A DNA stretch of 64,000 nucleotides from Hedera helix (Eukaryota; Streptophyta; Magnoliopsida; Apiales; Araliaceae): contig OX359287.1 in assembly GCA_947179155.2 (NCBI GenBank), positions 340,001 to 404,000 of the forward strand, read 5' to 3'. Numbering within the stretch: position 1 is the first letter of the stretch; every line of letters begins with the position of its first letter. Below, piece by piece: positions 34,273-46,988 of this stretch. Under the pieces are notes generated by a model that ran no database searches, was not told where the DNA came from, and saw only the letters and a program-made list of their open reading frames with translations. The position numbers and the translations under genes are program-made.

Positions 34273-36449
34273 AAACGCATTAGAATCACTGCTGATGTAA
34301 AGGTGTACAATATGACTAAGTACGCTAGGAAAATTTATAGGGTATCAAACACCCCTTCTAACATCTCTGAAAGGGATGGAGAGTTTCTAAAGACTAAGTT
34401 CTACATACCAGAAAATTATGAGGTTAGAAAGCCTAGGGAAGAAGAGAAAGCATACTAGCAGCTTGAAGGGGGCTAGATAGTGATGTCTAGGCATCTTCTC
34501 CTATTCGGCCTTCGATTTTCCCTTTAGGAATTTGTGTGTAAACTTCTTCATATCATTGGCTTCAGTTTGAACCAATTGGTACACAATTGTTATATTCACC
34601 TCTATAACTTCATGACCTTCTGCCATGATCAAAATATCAAGCCCACATTGGAATTTTTGTACCAATTTTCTCAATTAGGACTTGTAAGGAGAAAGGGTTT
34701 ATCAATTTAACAAGAAGATATGTAAAGATGTGCTGATGGAAACCCCTTCCAGCAACAAGGGATGATATAAGGACTGGTTTTACATCAAAAGGCTGGATAC
34801 TGAGCTAATTGGTCCCTGAGTAGAATTAAACCGGTCCCAATTAAACCCCATCAAGATTAGTAAAAGTAAATTGGGGGAATTTGAGATCCTGTACTCAAGA
34901 AGACCCTCAATTCGAGAAGACAAAGAGGTTCTAAATGCTCAGGACTGACTATTCAACCATGATTGTGAGTGTTAATCCATGCTCTTATAGTGTTTATGTA
35001 AATGTCTCCATCATTAAACTTGTTACTGAATATTTTGACTTTAGCACTGGTTGATTTTGTTGTTACTATAATGGTCAACTAACAGAAGAAGGCACTAAAT
35101 AAAGCTATTCTCGAAGCTACAAGGGTGTTGAGGAAGCCCATAACCCTTACAAAGAAGCTCAAACTAGCCAAACAGTACAAGAGGAAAGTCGCTATGACGC
35201 CCCCAAATTCGGGAATCTTGAATCCCGGGTTTAGTGCTCACTATCCATCACATTCATACATCTATGATACCTAATAAAACAAATAACATAAACTTAACCT
35301 GTATCATTACAAAACTTATATAAAATCTCCTAGGTTGTTTAACCTTAAATATTACATCACTTGAAAACAAATATATACATCTATTTTAATACAAGCCAAA
35401 ACAAAAAGAGTTACATATTCCACTACTACTCATGTGCCTTATCTTTTCCTTTGATAGAAACTGTCCCTCCAGACTTTTCGTTTTTAGCTGAAAAGGTTAA
35501 ATTAATCAAGAATGAACAATCAAAATGTCCAACAAATATAACAGTTTTCAGATAGACAATTCATATAGAATAAGCTTTACCGAAATCTTTCAACAGTCGA
35601 ACAAGAATTGTGAAACAATCTTGAATATTTTTTTTTTAAAACTTCTCTTTGATTTTGAAATCAACATAATACTGAGTGTCACAAGACCTTGAACTACATC
35701 TGGGTTAACAAGTATTTCTACTGCAACCAATATTATAAAGACTATATAATTCTTCATATCGTGCGCAAGAGAATCAACCTCTTGTACTATGTATTGTGCA
35801 CAAACATGTTAAAGACTAATGCGTTGACCAAAATTAAAACATCCAATAAGCTTCCCCCTTTTTATAGGGTTGGTCATCTCAGTTTTCATCATAGGAATCC
35901 ACACCAAAATAATTTGGTTTGACTTAGCATTTTAAAGAACCATAGATTTCATGATATGCATCGTAAATTGTTTAGCCGAAACAAATAGTTTAGACTTCTA
36001 ATAATAATTTATATTTGAAAAAAATTCAAATCATAACTCAATTCGGAACTCGAATAATATTTTTCTTTTAAAAAACAAATAGTATACACATAGGATTCAA
36101 AATGTAATTAAATACAACAATAGTTAAAATATCAGCCATAAAATTGTTAGAATACTTGTCTCTTTACCGTCACACTATAGTTTATAGTCGCTGAAGCTAT
36201 TGATTAACTGTATCGTTCACCGTACCTAAGTAATATACACTGATTGTTAAAAGCTAAACACATAATACCTTTATTAATTCACTCAAACCTAACCTTCATT
36301 AGTGTTCATCTTTAAGATTAACCAAATTGAACTAATCATACCAAACTAGGTTAAGGTATACCTCTTAATATATTTCATACAGAATTATATATTTTATATC
36401 AAAACCCTTCTTATTAAAATAATAAACAAATTAATTATTTTCAAAATTA

Positions 36450-36570
36450 TGGGACCAGCGCGCCTCGCGCCCAAAATGAACTAGGAGCAGCGCGCTGGTT
36501 ATCCAAGGATTTTATTAACACAGGACAAGTGCGCCCTGCGCCCCATTTAACACGCGCGTCACTGTGCTTG
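36450..36570. repeat. GC-rich GCGCC-type repeats in solo LTR B
   Basis: Repeated CAGCGCGC, TGCGCC and CGCGCG words in an otherwise AT-rich LTR, about 1.26 kb from its left end, a placement similar to the CGGCCCC island of LTR A. Confidence 0.6.
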
Positions 36571-37696
36571 AGTTTTCTAAAACTTCTTAATTTAATAAAC
36601 CACTTTCCCAATTACAAAACTTAACCATTTTAAGTCTAAGTGACTTAAACTCTGGACCTGAATTTAGACCATACTACCATGTATCAAATACATCAAAGCT
36701 TGGTTTCAAAAGACTTCATCTTGACATGAAACGAAAGACCCGAAAACATGCATTTGGCATTGTTTTCGGTTTAAAATTAATTTGTTGAAAAACCTGTAAA
36801 ACCCATTTTGGACTTGCTTTAAAAACACTTACTAAGCTTAAGCCAACCTTTAAATCATGTATACACATAAAATTTCAATAATGAACCATCAATTCTTAAG
36901 TTTTGATAAACTAGCTTCATTGAAGCATTTTAACAAACATATTGTATGCATGCATCTAAATCTCAGATTTTATGAACTTAGACACGTAACACATAATTTT
37001 CATTTTAATTCTAACCTTGTATCTTCATAATCCTACATGATTCTCAGGCAATTAACCTCCCACAAGCAACAATACACAACATTATAACTACAACTAACTA
37101 CTTCTAGAACTTAATCAAAGGAAAAGAGGTTATACCCTTTAAAGCTTTGATTTGTGAAAGGAAGCTTGCTTAATTCTTGATTTGGAAATGAATTTAGCTT
37201 CTTCTTTCTAGAATTTGTTTTGAATTTCCTTGACCACAACTTGAATTCGCTAATTCCTCAGATTTTTACTTTCCATTTGGTAAAGTTTGAATTGAATGGT
37301 GAAGAACTTTGGGTGTCTGGCTCAAGAGACAGAGACAATTCTGAACTTAGAAATGAGATACACTAGTATTGTAACTTAAAAGTATGGACAGTAGATGGAC
37401 TCAATTCTTTGCTGAGATAGCCCACTCATTATCTTACATAGCATGTTAATAAACTCACAACCCTTAGTCACAAACCAATTCCACAAATTCGCTAGGTGGC
37501 ATGCTCTAAAGACTTGTCACATATATTCCACTGACTATTTTCAACATACATGCACTACACAGGCACACTAATAGATATAACTTTAAACATTCGCACCATA
37601 TAACCATACATTATATATTTAACATAATATCATAATAAATATATATGCACATTCTCATACATACGAAATATAAATATATTATACTAACATTTAATA

Positions 37697-37706
<10 letters not shown>

Positions 37707-37761
<55 letters not shown>
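37707..37761. repeat. (TA)n microsatellite in solo LTR B
   Basis: About 55 bp of uninterrupted TA. The isoleucine/tyrosine-rich frame over it is not a gene. Confidence 0.95.
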
Positions 37762-37763
<2 letters not shown>

Positions 37764-39597
37764 TAATTTGATAAATTTACACACTTTTATTATGTATAAA
37801 AATGATTTCACTAACTATAAAATTAACCCACAATTAAATTAACACTTTTAATGAAACGCATAACTAATTTAAAATAATTAATAATTATGCATTAATTATT
37901 TTAAATAGCTCACTTGAATTATATAATATTTAAATTCCATAAATTGTTTCCAAAAAATTAAATTATATATTTATTTAATATATTTAACCATTTTTCATAC
38001 ATTAATGCAATTCATTAATTTGATCCCAATATACACTTTGAACCTCATTTAATTTATGATATATTTCCGTTTGGTATATTATTACACATTAAACTATCAT
38101 TTGCGTTACGTCTAATTACTATAATGTAATACCATTATTATAATTAAACAAATTCTTTTATTTAATTATTAAAAATATATTAACCCATTAACTCAAATAA
38201 ATGAATTAATTACACTACTCATGAAATTAAATTTATCATCATTGCATTGCCAAACAACTCATCAAGCTATAATATCAGCTTCACACTACAATTCGGATTA
38301 ATTAAAGTTAACCCGCTCAACTCAATAATTTAACTAACTATTAAATCCCACTTTCAAATCAACATATAAAAATATATATTTTTAATTACAACTCATGCAC
38401 ATAACATCTTTCAAAATAAAATTCATATTATTAAATGAAAATTTTATTTACAGCTGTTCATAATATTTACGGATATTACGATCGCGGCTTCAACTTTTGA
38501 AAGTGCTACCTCCGATGTTGCTGCTCCTGTTTGTGAGGAGATTCTTATGAATCTTCCCAATTCTCCTCTCGTTATTACGATTGAGGAGCTAATTATGGTC
38601 CAGCCAATCGATGAGGTAGCGATGACCTCAAAGGTTGAAGACCAGATGAGAGAGAAAAAGAAGGCTTCGATGGAGGGAGTAGGGGACTCGAGCCTTCCGT
38701 CTGCCAGTAAGAGATATAAGGTGACTACTTGGAGGCCCCAATGGAAAGTGAAGGTTGATGCCTCCTGCTACGGGAAACTTGAATACTTCCCCATCAGCCT
38801 CTACCATGGGTTCAAGCTACCCGCTGACAGTGGTAGGTACGGAAGGTTAGACTTGGAAACTCTACTTCTTCCTAAGGGGTAGCAGCTTAGTCAATAAATC
38901 TTGCCCTAAATCTTTTTATTAAATTATTTTAATTTTTTTTGTAATCGCTCCTGACTTGTGCCTTTTCCCATACCAATGCCACCTATTCTCGCATAATTGG
39001 TGAGTATTATAAACTCACTAAACATTTTGAGGATATGGAGAATCACCTCAGCCAGTTAGAGACAACAAATTTTAATGCCAAAAAGCTGGCTGAGGAACAT
39101 GAGAGCCAGCTAAAGAATTCTTATCACATGTTCCATAAGGTTGAGACTGAGTGAAGCCAAGCCGAAGTAGCACAAAAGAAGGCTAAGGCTGACAATAAGA
39201 TGTTTGATGAGGCTGTTGTGGGGGAAAAGGCAACGACAGCTAAGCTGGAGCAGAAGCTGATGGAATCTCAGGCTTAGCTTCAGGAAAAGACGTCTTAGAT
39301 TCAACAATAGGCTGAGCAGTTCCAGAACTTAACGACAAATATGCAGAAGGTCGTTGACGACTGGTCAGCAAAGAAAGCTGAGTGGAAAATGTAAAGAAAT
39401 TCAGCGCCCGAGTCTTTTAGCCTCATTCTTTCGGAGATAAGACAGCAGATCATTAAAGAATATAAGGAGTCCACTGAATTCTCTTAAGAGGTCAACCTGA
39501 AGACGGCCAATAAATTCGATAAAGGCTTTGAGTATGCAAAGAAGTTGATCTAGGAGAAGGGGCTAACACCCGAGGAAGTAGGCATTGTAGACCCCTA

Positions 39598-40020
39598 ATT
39601 GGTCTAGACCTTAAATTTTCATTTGATATTTTATTATAAATATACAATTTTTTCCTCTCTCGAGGAGTTTTATTTTTAATTTATAATGGTTTTATCATTT
39701 TTGTCTGATTTTATAATTATTTCATTGTTTGATGGCATGTTAGCACTTAGGTCTCTCTGTCTCTGTAGTGTTACCCAATGAAAGAAGAGGTAAGACTAAA
39801 AAGTAAAGTGATTGATGCCTTGGATCAAAACAAAAAGTAAAAAGCAATAATATAAGACAAAATCATCATTTTATTAAATATTGGTGAGATAACATATTTC
39901 GGTTGAAAAACCTCTAATAAAGACTAAATGTAGGTTACTTATTATGAAAATTGGTCACTAATAATACTGTCGAAGCTGAATGGCATGCCATGTGTTTGAA
40001 ATGGGCTATCCATACATTTT
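39598..40020. other. Junction between the Tat extra ORF and Tat pol
   Basis: AT-rich spacer between two converging decayed frames; no gene seen. Confidence 0.5.
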
Positions 40021-41100
40021 CTAAAGCTTATATATTCCAAACTTCAGCACCTCGATGACCATATAGGGCCTTTCCTAAGTGGCCATAAGCTTTCCTGTAT
40101 CCTGAGGCACCGAGGCTTCAGCTAGTTGAAGGACTAAGTCACCTACTTGGAAGTTTCTACTTTTTACTTTTTTGTTAAAGTGGCGAGCCATTCACTGCTT
40201 GTATGTCACAAGTTTTAGGATTGCCAAATCATGACTTTTTTTAAGCACGTCAAGATTTAGTCGAATCCCTTCGTCATTAAGGGGCTCATCAAAGTTTTGT
40301 GTTCTGGCTGAAGGGATCCCGATTTCAATTGAGATCCTTCAGTTCCATAAGTTAATTTAAAAGGAGACTCTCCTATAATCGTTTGAGGTGTTGTCTGATA
40401 GGCCTATAAGTCATGTAAAAGCTCTTCGGGCCAACTTCCTTCGGCATCTTCTAATCTTCGCTTAATTCCATTGAGAAGGGTTCTGTTAGTAACCTCAACT
40501 TGGTCATAGGCTTGAGGATGTCAGACAGAGATTCAACGGTGTTGAATGTATAACCCTTGTAGGAATTCTTCAAAAATTTTCCCCATAAACTGTAATCCAT
40601 TATGAAAGACTATAACCATAGGAATGTCAAAGCGATCTTTGAAAAACTAGATACAAATTTCTTCAATAATGCAGGCCAAAGGATTGGCTTCTACCAATTT
40701 GGTTAGGTAGTCAATTGCCACAATGACCAACTTTAGTTGTCTTTTCTCCAATAAGAGTGGTCTTAGTAGATTGATTCCCTAAATAGCGAAGGAAATTGGG
40801 GACAAAAATGGAGTGAGTTTCTTGGGAGGTTAGTGAAGGACTGAAGTGAAGAGCTAACATTTATGGTATTTTTTGACAAAATCCTTAGCATCTTGAATCA
40901 TTATGGGGCAATAATAACCCTGTTAAAGGATTTTGTGTGCAAGTGTCTTTGCCCCAATGTGATTCTCACAAATACCTTCACGTACCTCTCGAAGAGTATA
41001 ATTGGCATCTCTTGGACTCATAAAAAAGAGAAATGGAGAGGAATATGATCTCCTTATAAATTTAGTCGTTGACGCTACAGTACTTGACTGACTTATATTT
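40020..41100 (-). pseudogene. Tat integrase remnant
   Basis: Core pieces EANPLACIIEEICI, FDIPMVIVFHNGLQF (the usual D of V.DNG.QF reads H) and YDQVEVTNRTLLNGIKRRL at about 40,430-40,700, then KVKSRNFQVGDLVL and the GPY/F-like end at 40,021-40,210. Several stops. Confidence 0.78.
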
Positions 41101-41524
41101 TATCTTCCGTGCCTAAATTTTATCTTTGGGAAGGACATTATTTTTTAAGAAGTTGATGATAGGAGTCATATAAGAAATCTCTTAATTGATATATATGACT
41201 TCCCGAGACATTTTACCGGGTTCTTTTAGAATCTCCAAGTAAACAGACCCTTCTAGAGCTCTCTAATCAGTGGTTGACAATTTGGATAAGGCATTGACCT
41301 TGACGTTTTTAATTTTAAGCACGTCGATGAGTTGTTATTTAGGAAAATTAGTGAGCCAAGAATGAATAAGTCGAAGGTAGGCTCGAAGGTGAGTCTCACG
41401 AGTCTCGTATTCCCCTAACACTTGGTTGACAACTAGCTACGAGTCATTGTAAATAATTAAATTTTACACATCTAGGATTTAGGCCAATTTGAGTCATGTT
41501 AGAAGGGCTTCATACTCTAAAATA

Positions 41525-42115
41525 TTATTTGTGGCCATTAAACTGAAGCATATGACATGTTGTACTTTGAACCCTTCTAGTGAAGTGAGAATTATTCCTA
41601 CTCCATTCTTTAGCCCTGTAGAGGAGGTCCATAAATAGAGTCCAAGCGGGGCATGTGGATGATTGTCCCTTATCTAGAATGGAGACTTCTTTTCCCGGCT
41701 GATCAATCTCCATGTCTTCAGGAAAAGAACAATCTATGATGAAGTCAATAAGTACTTGTGCCTTAATGGTTGTCTGAGGGTGAAATTTCAAGCTAAATTT
41801 GCTAAATTCAATTGCCCGTGATGTAAGTCTACCAGAGAGATCAGGTCGATAAAGAACATGTCTGAGAGGTTGATCTATCAAAATAATTATAGTTCTTCCT
41901 TAAAAGTATTATCGAAGCTTCCTACTAGCAATCACCCATGCATATACTAATTTATCAAGATTTGGATACCTAGTTTCAACATCTTGAAGAGAATGACTAA
42001 CATAGTAGATTGACTTTTGTCCTTTAAAATTTTCTTGGACTAAAGTTGCATCGATTGCCAGACGACTTTCCGACAGATAAAGGTAGAGGTTCTCTTTAGG
42101 CAACGCTTTAGTCAA
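41525..42115 (-). pseudogene. Tat RNase H remnant
   Basis: Two frames, 41,909-42,115 and 41,525-41,881, separated by a small break: ENLYLYLSESRLAIDATLVQ, KSIYYVSHSLQDVETRYPNL, then QPLRHVLYRPDLSGRLTSRA and FHPQTTIKAQVLIDFI. These match Tat RNase H in order. Confidence 0.85.
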
Positions 42116-42239
42116 TATGAGAGGGGAGGATAGATACCTTTTTATTCTCTCAAAGGCTTCTTGGCACTCCTTGGTCTATATGAAGGTCTTTTTATTTTGA
42201 GCTCCCTTCAGAGTGTTGAAAAATGGAAGACACTTCTAT

Positions 42240-43010
42240 GCTGATCTTGCCATGAAATGTCAAAAGGTTGCCAATCTTCTTGCTAGCCTCTATATTTTTC
42301 TAAATTTCTTTGGTGGTTGCATATTAAGTATAGTCCATATTTTCTCGAAATTGACTTCAATCCTTTTTCAGCTAACCATGTAACCCAAGAATTTACCTAC
42401 TTTGAGGCCAAAGGTGCATTTAGCTGGATTTAGTCTCATATTGTGATTTCCCTAGTTCTAAAAATATTCCCTGAGATTAGTTAGATGGTCTTTAGTTTTT
42501 ATACTTTTGACAATCATATTGTCCATATAGACCTCCATGTTACGGTCGATTTGACTTTCGAACATCATGTTCATCATGTGCTGATAAATGGCTCTAGTGT
42601 TGATAAGGCCGAAAGCCATGACTCTATATGCATATATAGATATGTGGGTGATGAAGGTTGTCTTCAGAATGTCTTTGGAACACATTATAATTTGAATATA
42701 TCCAGAGAATGCATAAAGGAAGCTTAGCAAAACATGCCCTAAGGTAGAATCTATTAACTAATCGATTCCAATAAGGGGATAACAGTCCTTTGGGCAAGCT
42801 TTGTGTACATCAGTGTAATCTACACACATTCTCTATTTCTCATTATGTTTCTTGATGAGTACCACATTAGTGAGCCACTTGGGATAATCGATCTCAAAGA
42901 TGAACCCTGTTGACAATAGTTTAGAGATCTCTTTGTCAATCACGTTCTACCTTTCGAGAGCAATCATTCGTCATTTCTCTTTTACTGGTTTAGCTTGGGG
43001 GTTGACACTT
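42240..43010 (-). pseudogene. Tat reverse transcriptase remnant
   Basis: The clearest part (42,458-42,730) reads LSFLYAFSGYIQI, VMAFGLINTRAIYQHMMN and EVYMDNMIVKS. The catalytic YVDD has become YMDN, so the enzyme is dead apart from the frame breaks. Confidence 0.87.
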
Positions 43011-43789
43011 AGTTTGTGATTGCCACATTTTCATTAATTTAAGGCATATCAGTTAGGGTCCAGACAAAGATATTTGAATATTCTCTTAGAAGGGAAATCA
43101 GATAAGTTCGGAGACCTACCTATAGTATGAGCCATATCTGTACTGTCTTTTCAACATCGCCCAAATATAATTCTATCTCTTCTGTCTCTTTAACTGGGGT
43201 AGCTAGCAGTTCAGTACCACCTTCAATGAAGGGTTCCATCACAATCTTCATGGTTTGTTTTTATTTGCTAAACCCTACGGAAGTAGCTTGAAGAGTCTGA
43301 AGATAACACTTTCTAGACATGTTTTGATCCTTTATAACTTCTCAAACTCTATATTTAGTTAAAATTTTTATCTTCGGGTGGGGAATAAGAGTGATTACTT
43401 TGAGTACTGATAGAGTTGTTCTTCCCAAGATGACGTTATAGTTGTTGTCGACATGGACCACATAGAATTTCACCATCAAAGAGGATTGTTAAGGAGCCAT
43501 GTCGAAGATCACTAGAAATTTTATTGTTCCTGCAATTGGGACATGTGTGTTATCAAAGGCATAAAAAGGTGGCTCATTACAAAACTCTAGCTTTTTGCCC
43601 CTAAGTCTAGTCGATTGTACACATGCTTGTAGAGTACATCGATTGAACTTCTATTGTCTTTTACATGCATTGAAGATCCATAGTATCTACCTGTACAATT
43701 ATGACAAATACATTATCATGGGGAATCACCATACCTGGGGGATAATCTTCATCCATAAAATAATAGCATTAGTTTTGGCTGGTCTAACA

Positions 43790-44744
43790 CCTAATGAATG
43801 GCTCTGGCAAATGCCTTCATCTGTCTGCTAGGCATAGTTGCTATCGAACAACAAGAGATGAAGTCCACTATGCCCCATAATGTTTTAGAAAAGAGGGGCA
43901 ATATGATTCGATCAAAAGTTGATTGCCTACTTTTGTTAGCTATGTAATAGTCTAAGTTCCCCTTTTGCACTTGATTCTTGAGGAAACACTCCAACTGATA
44001 GGAATCTTCTTTATCGTGACCCTTTTCATGGTAAGAGCAGTATTTACCATTTTTCTTCTGTCTGGCGAAGATTTTTATCTTTGGAGGTTTCTCGAAGAAG
44101 GTTTCACCTTTAATCTCTTAACAATTTTGGTTCTACTAGTATTTAAAGGGGTATAATCCAGAAGTTATGATCCTTTTTTCTTCGATCACCTTTATAGCCC
44201 TTCTGTCATCATCTCTTTTATCAAATCCATTGGCTTTGGAGTCTCTTCTATAATGATAATCATCATTGTGTTACGAAGGACCCCAAAGGCTAGCGATGGC
44301 CTCTTCTATCTCTATAAAGTTTTTGACCTTATCATAGGCCTCAATAAGATTTTGAGGGGCTTTAGAGATGATTTTCTCTATTAAGAAACTGGATTTGTCA
44401 ACGTTTAAACCCAGTGTGAGGAATAATATTTCCTGCATCGGATCTAGGATGGGGATCTTGACTATTGCTTTACGAATTCTCTTGATATACTGTCAAATAG
44501 ATTCATTTGATTTATACCTCACTTAGATTTATACCTCACTTAGATTAATGAGGTCATCCCCTTTCCACATTTCTTGTTGTTGTCAAAGTGTGTATGGAAT
44601 TGTTCTTTAAGTTATTCCCATAAGCCAATAGAATGAGGAAGAAGTGTGATCGTCCACTCTCTGGCGATTTTCTTCAAGGTAGAGATAAAGAGATGATACT
44701 TTTCTGTAGCATCGTGGCCATAGAAACACATTAGATGTTGTTAA
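43790..44744 (-). pseudogene. Tat Gag remnant
   Basis: About 44,530-43,790 gives RIRKAIVKIPILDPMQEI, KIISKAPQNLIEAYDKVKNF, EIKGETFFEKPPKI, the KYCSYHEKGHDKEDSYQL zinc-like block and LECFLKNQVQKGNLDYYI. Frameshifted near 44,150 and 44,520. Confidence 0.8.
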
Positions 44745-46486
44745 TGCATTTATGTTTAAACCTTGTCGATGGATTTAATGATGATATGATGACAATTGGC
44801 TTAATGTATATTTATATAAAGAAAAAGAAGTAATATTTTAAAGTTCTTAAATAGATAATCATTATACAAGGACTTAGAAATTAAAGCTTTATTATTTTGT
44901 GAAGTCCTTATAGAGTCTATTAATGTACAAGGATAACTGATCAAATTTATTAAGGTGATCCAAAGTAGTAGAGTGCATAACTTGAATGAGATTGAAGGTC
45001 CAAGTTCACAAGGCTAAAGACTTAGTTCCATGAGATTGCATAATGGACTAAGAAAGTCTGAAAGAGTCATTGAGCTGAAATAAAGATATCAAGATCGTAG
45101 AGTGACTAAATGAAACTCCATGATCATAGAACGACTTTAGGTATATAAGCAAAATGCAGAATCTTAAATAAACATAGAGTGAGGATTGAGCCACAAAGAA
45201 TAGTAGAGTGACGTTGAGCTACAGAGAAGAACATAACAATGAAGAGCTACAAGGAGCGCTGAGTAAACATATCTGAGGATTGACTCTATGATCCTAGACA
45301 TTTAGGATCGTAACTGCATCTACTGACATGTCAGTGGTTGTTTTGACAGGAAGCTTCTTCAACACAACTTTAACCTGAATATCCTCGAAGGGTGTTGACT
45401 GAAAGAAAGATGTCCAATCAGTCGTGTTTCTAACAACTATATTACAGAAATCAAGTCTACCACAAAATACAATAAACTGATAAATCAGGCAGCTACAACA
45501 GTCTGCTAGTGTGTTAATCTGTATCAAAAGACTTTTGAGACAGACATTAGACAAAGCAACAGTAACTTCCTAAGGGGCATTTTTCAAGAAAAAATCTATA
45601 AAAAGATTTCATCTCCAGACTTCAAGGTTGTCGATCGATTAAGCACATTCATGAAATAAAGCTTGCACGTCTAAAACCTTAAAGCATCCCTAAAATTCAA
45701 AAGTCATTATACGCCTTTTGGAAAGCCATTTTATGCCTTGGAAAGAAATCGATCACGCTACTAAGTCATTAAAAAAATGAGCTTAAAAGCAACTTAACAG
45801 TACCCTAAAACTCAAATATAGAGACACTAAAAAGTTGAGACAGAGATCTAGCTTAATTCTAAATAAATCAGCTCTAGAGGGAGGTTGAAAAATTGAGACA
45901 GAGATCTTGTCTGATTCTGAGGGGATCAACTCCAGATGGAGGTTATAAAGTCAGGACAAAGATCTCTCCTGATTCTAAGATGATCAGATCTAGAGGGAGG
46001 TTGTAAAGTCGAGATAAAGATCTCTCTTGATTATGAGGGGATTAACTCTAGAGGGAGGTTGTGTAAGTTGAGACAGAAAGCTCGTATGATTCCCAAGGAA
46101 TCAGTACTCTGGTGGGAGATTATAATTTGTCCAATAGAACCTTATCCTATAGTAGATATCCCTTCTCAGTGGAGTGAAAGAGATGAGTAAGAGTAGTTTA
46201 GACTTCAAACCTCTTAAAAATCTCTATGTCCTTTACTACTTTATGTAACTGCCATATAATTTTCATATCAACTGTTATATAACTGTAATATCATCTGACT
46301 AGCTCTCACATTTTCCCATATCACTAAAGTTAGAACTGAGATCTTAATTCAATCTTAAAGGGAGTTTACAAAACACAATATTCCATTGTGTTTAACTAAA
46401 ACATATTAATTAATTATTGGATAAATAATTTTAATCTAAGATTTTGATAAGATCTATTCAACCCCCTTCTAGATCTCATTGTGCCA
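44745..46486 (+). repeat. 5' LTR of the SIRE-type element
   Basis: 1,742 bp, TGCATTTATG..CATTGTGCCA. Edges set by comparison with the inverted copy at 46,989-53,564. It contains about 535 bp (roughly 45,257-45,797) absent from that copy, and a tandem array near 45,835-46,125. Confidence 0.82.
45835..46125 (+). repeat. ~63-bp tandem repeats in the SIRE-type LTR
   Basis: Four to five variants of a unit containing GAGACAGAGATCT and CTAGAGGGAGGTTG. A shorter version of the array is in the inverted copy at about 47,335-47,640. Confidence 0.8.
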
Positions 46487-46500
46487 TATGAGAATAACTA

Positions 46501-46512
46501 TTGCTATCAGAG
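46501..46512 (+). other. Primer-binding site of the SIRE-type element
   Basis: TTGCTATCAGAG, one base from TTGGTATCAGAG (initiator Met tRNA), 14 bp after the LTR. Confidence 0.7.
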
Positions 46513-46569
46513 TAGTGTTCTCATTAAATAACTTAACTATTTTAATTGATCCAATGACACATAACAAAA

Positions 46570-46988
46570 TCAGTTCTAAGCTTGGTGGTGAAAATAAGCC
46601 ACTCTTGTGCAATAAAGAAGAATTCTCTAACTGAAAAGTGCATATGCAAGCATACATAGATGCTATGGATGAGGAGTTCTTCGATGCTGTGCTAAATGGT
46701 CCATACATTCCCACGAAGGTGAGTCCATTCCTTGAAGATCCAAATAAAATCACTATTTAGCAAAGAGCCGGATGGACAGACAGTGAAAAGAATCTGGTGG
46801 CTTTTGACAAGAAGGTTAAGAACATCTAGTTCATGGCTCTCGAAGATGATCTATTCAAAAATATGGTCAATTGTAGAACTGTAACGAAGGTGTGGGAAGC
46901 TCTCCCTATTATACATTAAGGGATAGAAGAAGTCTAAGAAAAAATATAATCTCTCCTGACTCAACAGTATGATATTGCTATTCCCAGT
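46570..46988 (+). pseudogene. SIRE-type Gag, first piece
   Basis: Reads MQAYIDAMDEEFFDAVLNGP, YIPTKVSPFLEDPNKI, WTDSEKNLVAFDKKVKNI and LLTQQYDIAI, the UBN2-like copia Gag, with several stops. It breaks off where the inverted solo LTR begins. Confidence 0.85.

Larger units (their letters stand above)
35193..38480 (-). mobile_element. Solo LTR B (gypsy-type, 3.29 kb)
   Basis: Left end TATGACGCCCCCAAATTC and right end ACGGATATTACG, flanked by GTCGC (35,188-35,192) and ATCGC (38,481-38,485), a 5-bp TSD with one change. The left end parallels LTR C (TGTGACGACCTCAAATCC). Read on the - strand the right end, CGTAATATCCG..ATTATG, parallels the TGTAAGACCCCG..TTTTATG starts of this LTR group. Both terminal dinucleotides seem to have mutated. 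The host ORF reads V-A-A-S-T across the junction. No internal domain, so solo. Confidence 0.75.
19560..39597 (+). pseudogene. Extra antisense ORF of a Tat-lineage gypsy element, broken by two LTR insertions
   Basis: Three coding pieces (19,560-19,682; 34,278-35,192; 38,486-39,597) read as one degraded protein once LTRs A and B and their TSDs are set aside. Piece 1 starts MASSS then a stop, and runs into VIVEGISEGQTYKLPVIK. Piece 2 continues ITADVKVYNMTKYARKIYRV and reaches a LFGLRFSL..EFVCKLLHIIGF block like the Pfam family of putative gypsy-type transposon proteins (Transposase_28). Piece 3 holds a 111-residue open segment and a lysine/glutamate-rich coiled-coil segment ending TPEEVGIVDP. 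It converges on the - strand gag-pol at 40-44.7 kb. Extra ORFs antisense to gag-pol, between pol and the 3' LTR, are known in Tat-lineage elements. Several stops and frameshifts: not functional. Confidence 0.7.
40020..44744 (-). pseudogene. Gag-pol of a decayed Tat-lineage gypsy element
   Basis: Read from 44.74 kb downward: Gag, protease region, RT, RNase H, integrase. All are broken by many stops and frameshifts but in the canonical Ty3/gypsy order. Tat-like signatures: EIKGETFFEKPPKI and KYCSYHEKGHDKED in Gag, MEVYMDNMIVKS in RT, and a GPY/F-like end (ERPYMVIEVLKFGIYKL) in integrase. The 5' LTR is not visible: the Gag side is cut at 44,744 by the SIRE-type element. Confidence 0.85.

Noticed and set aside
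37645..37842. 65-codon frame rich in Ile/Tyr
   Set aside because: Produced by the (TA)n microsatellite.
45294..45554. 86-codon - strand frame in the SIRE-type 5' LTR
   Set aside because: Lies in the LTR-specific extra block; no domain, no start context, absent from the other LTR copy.
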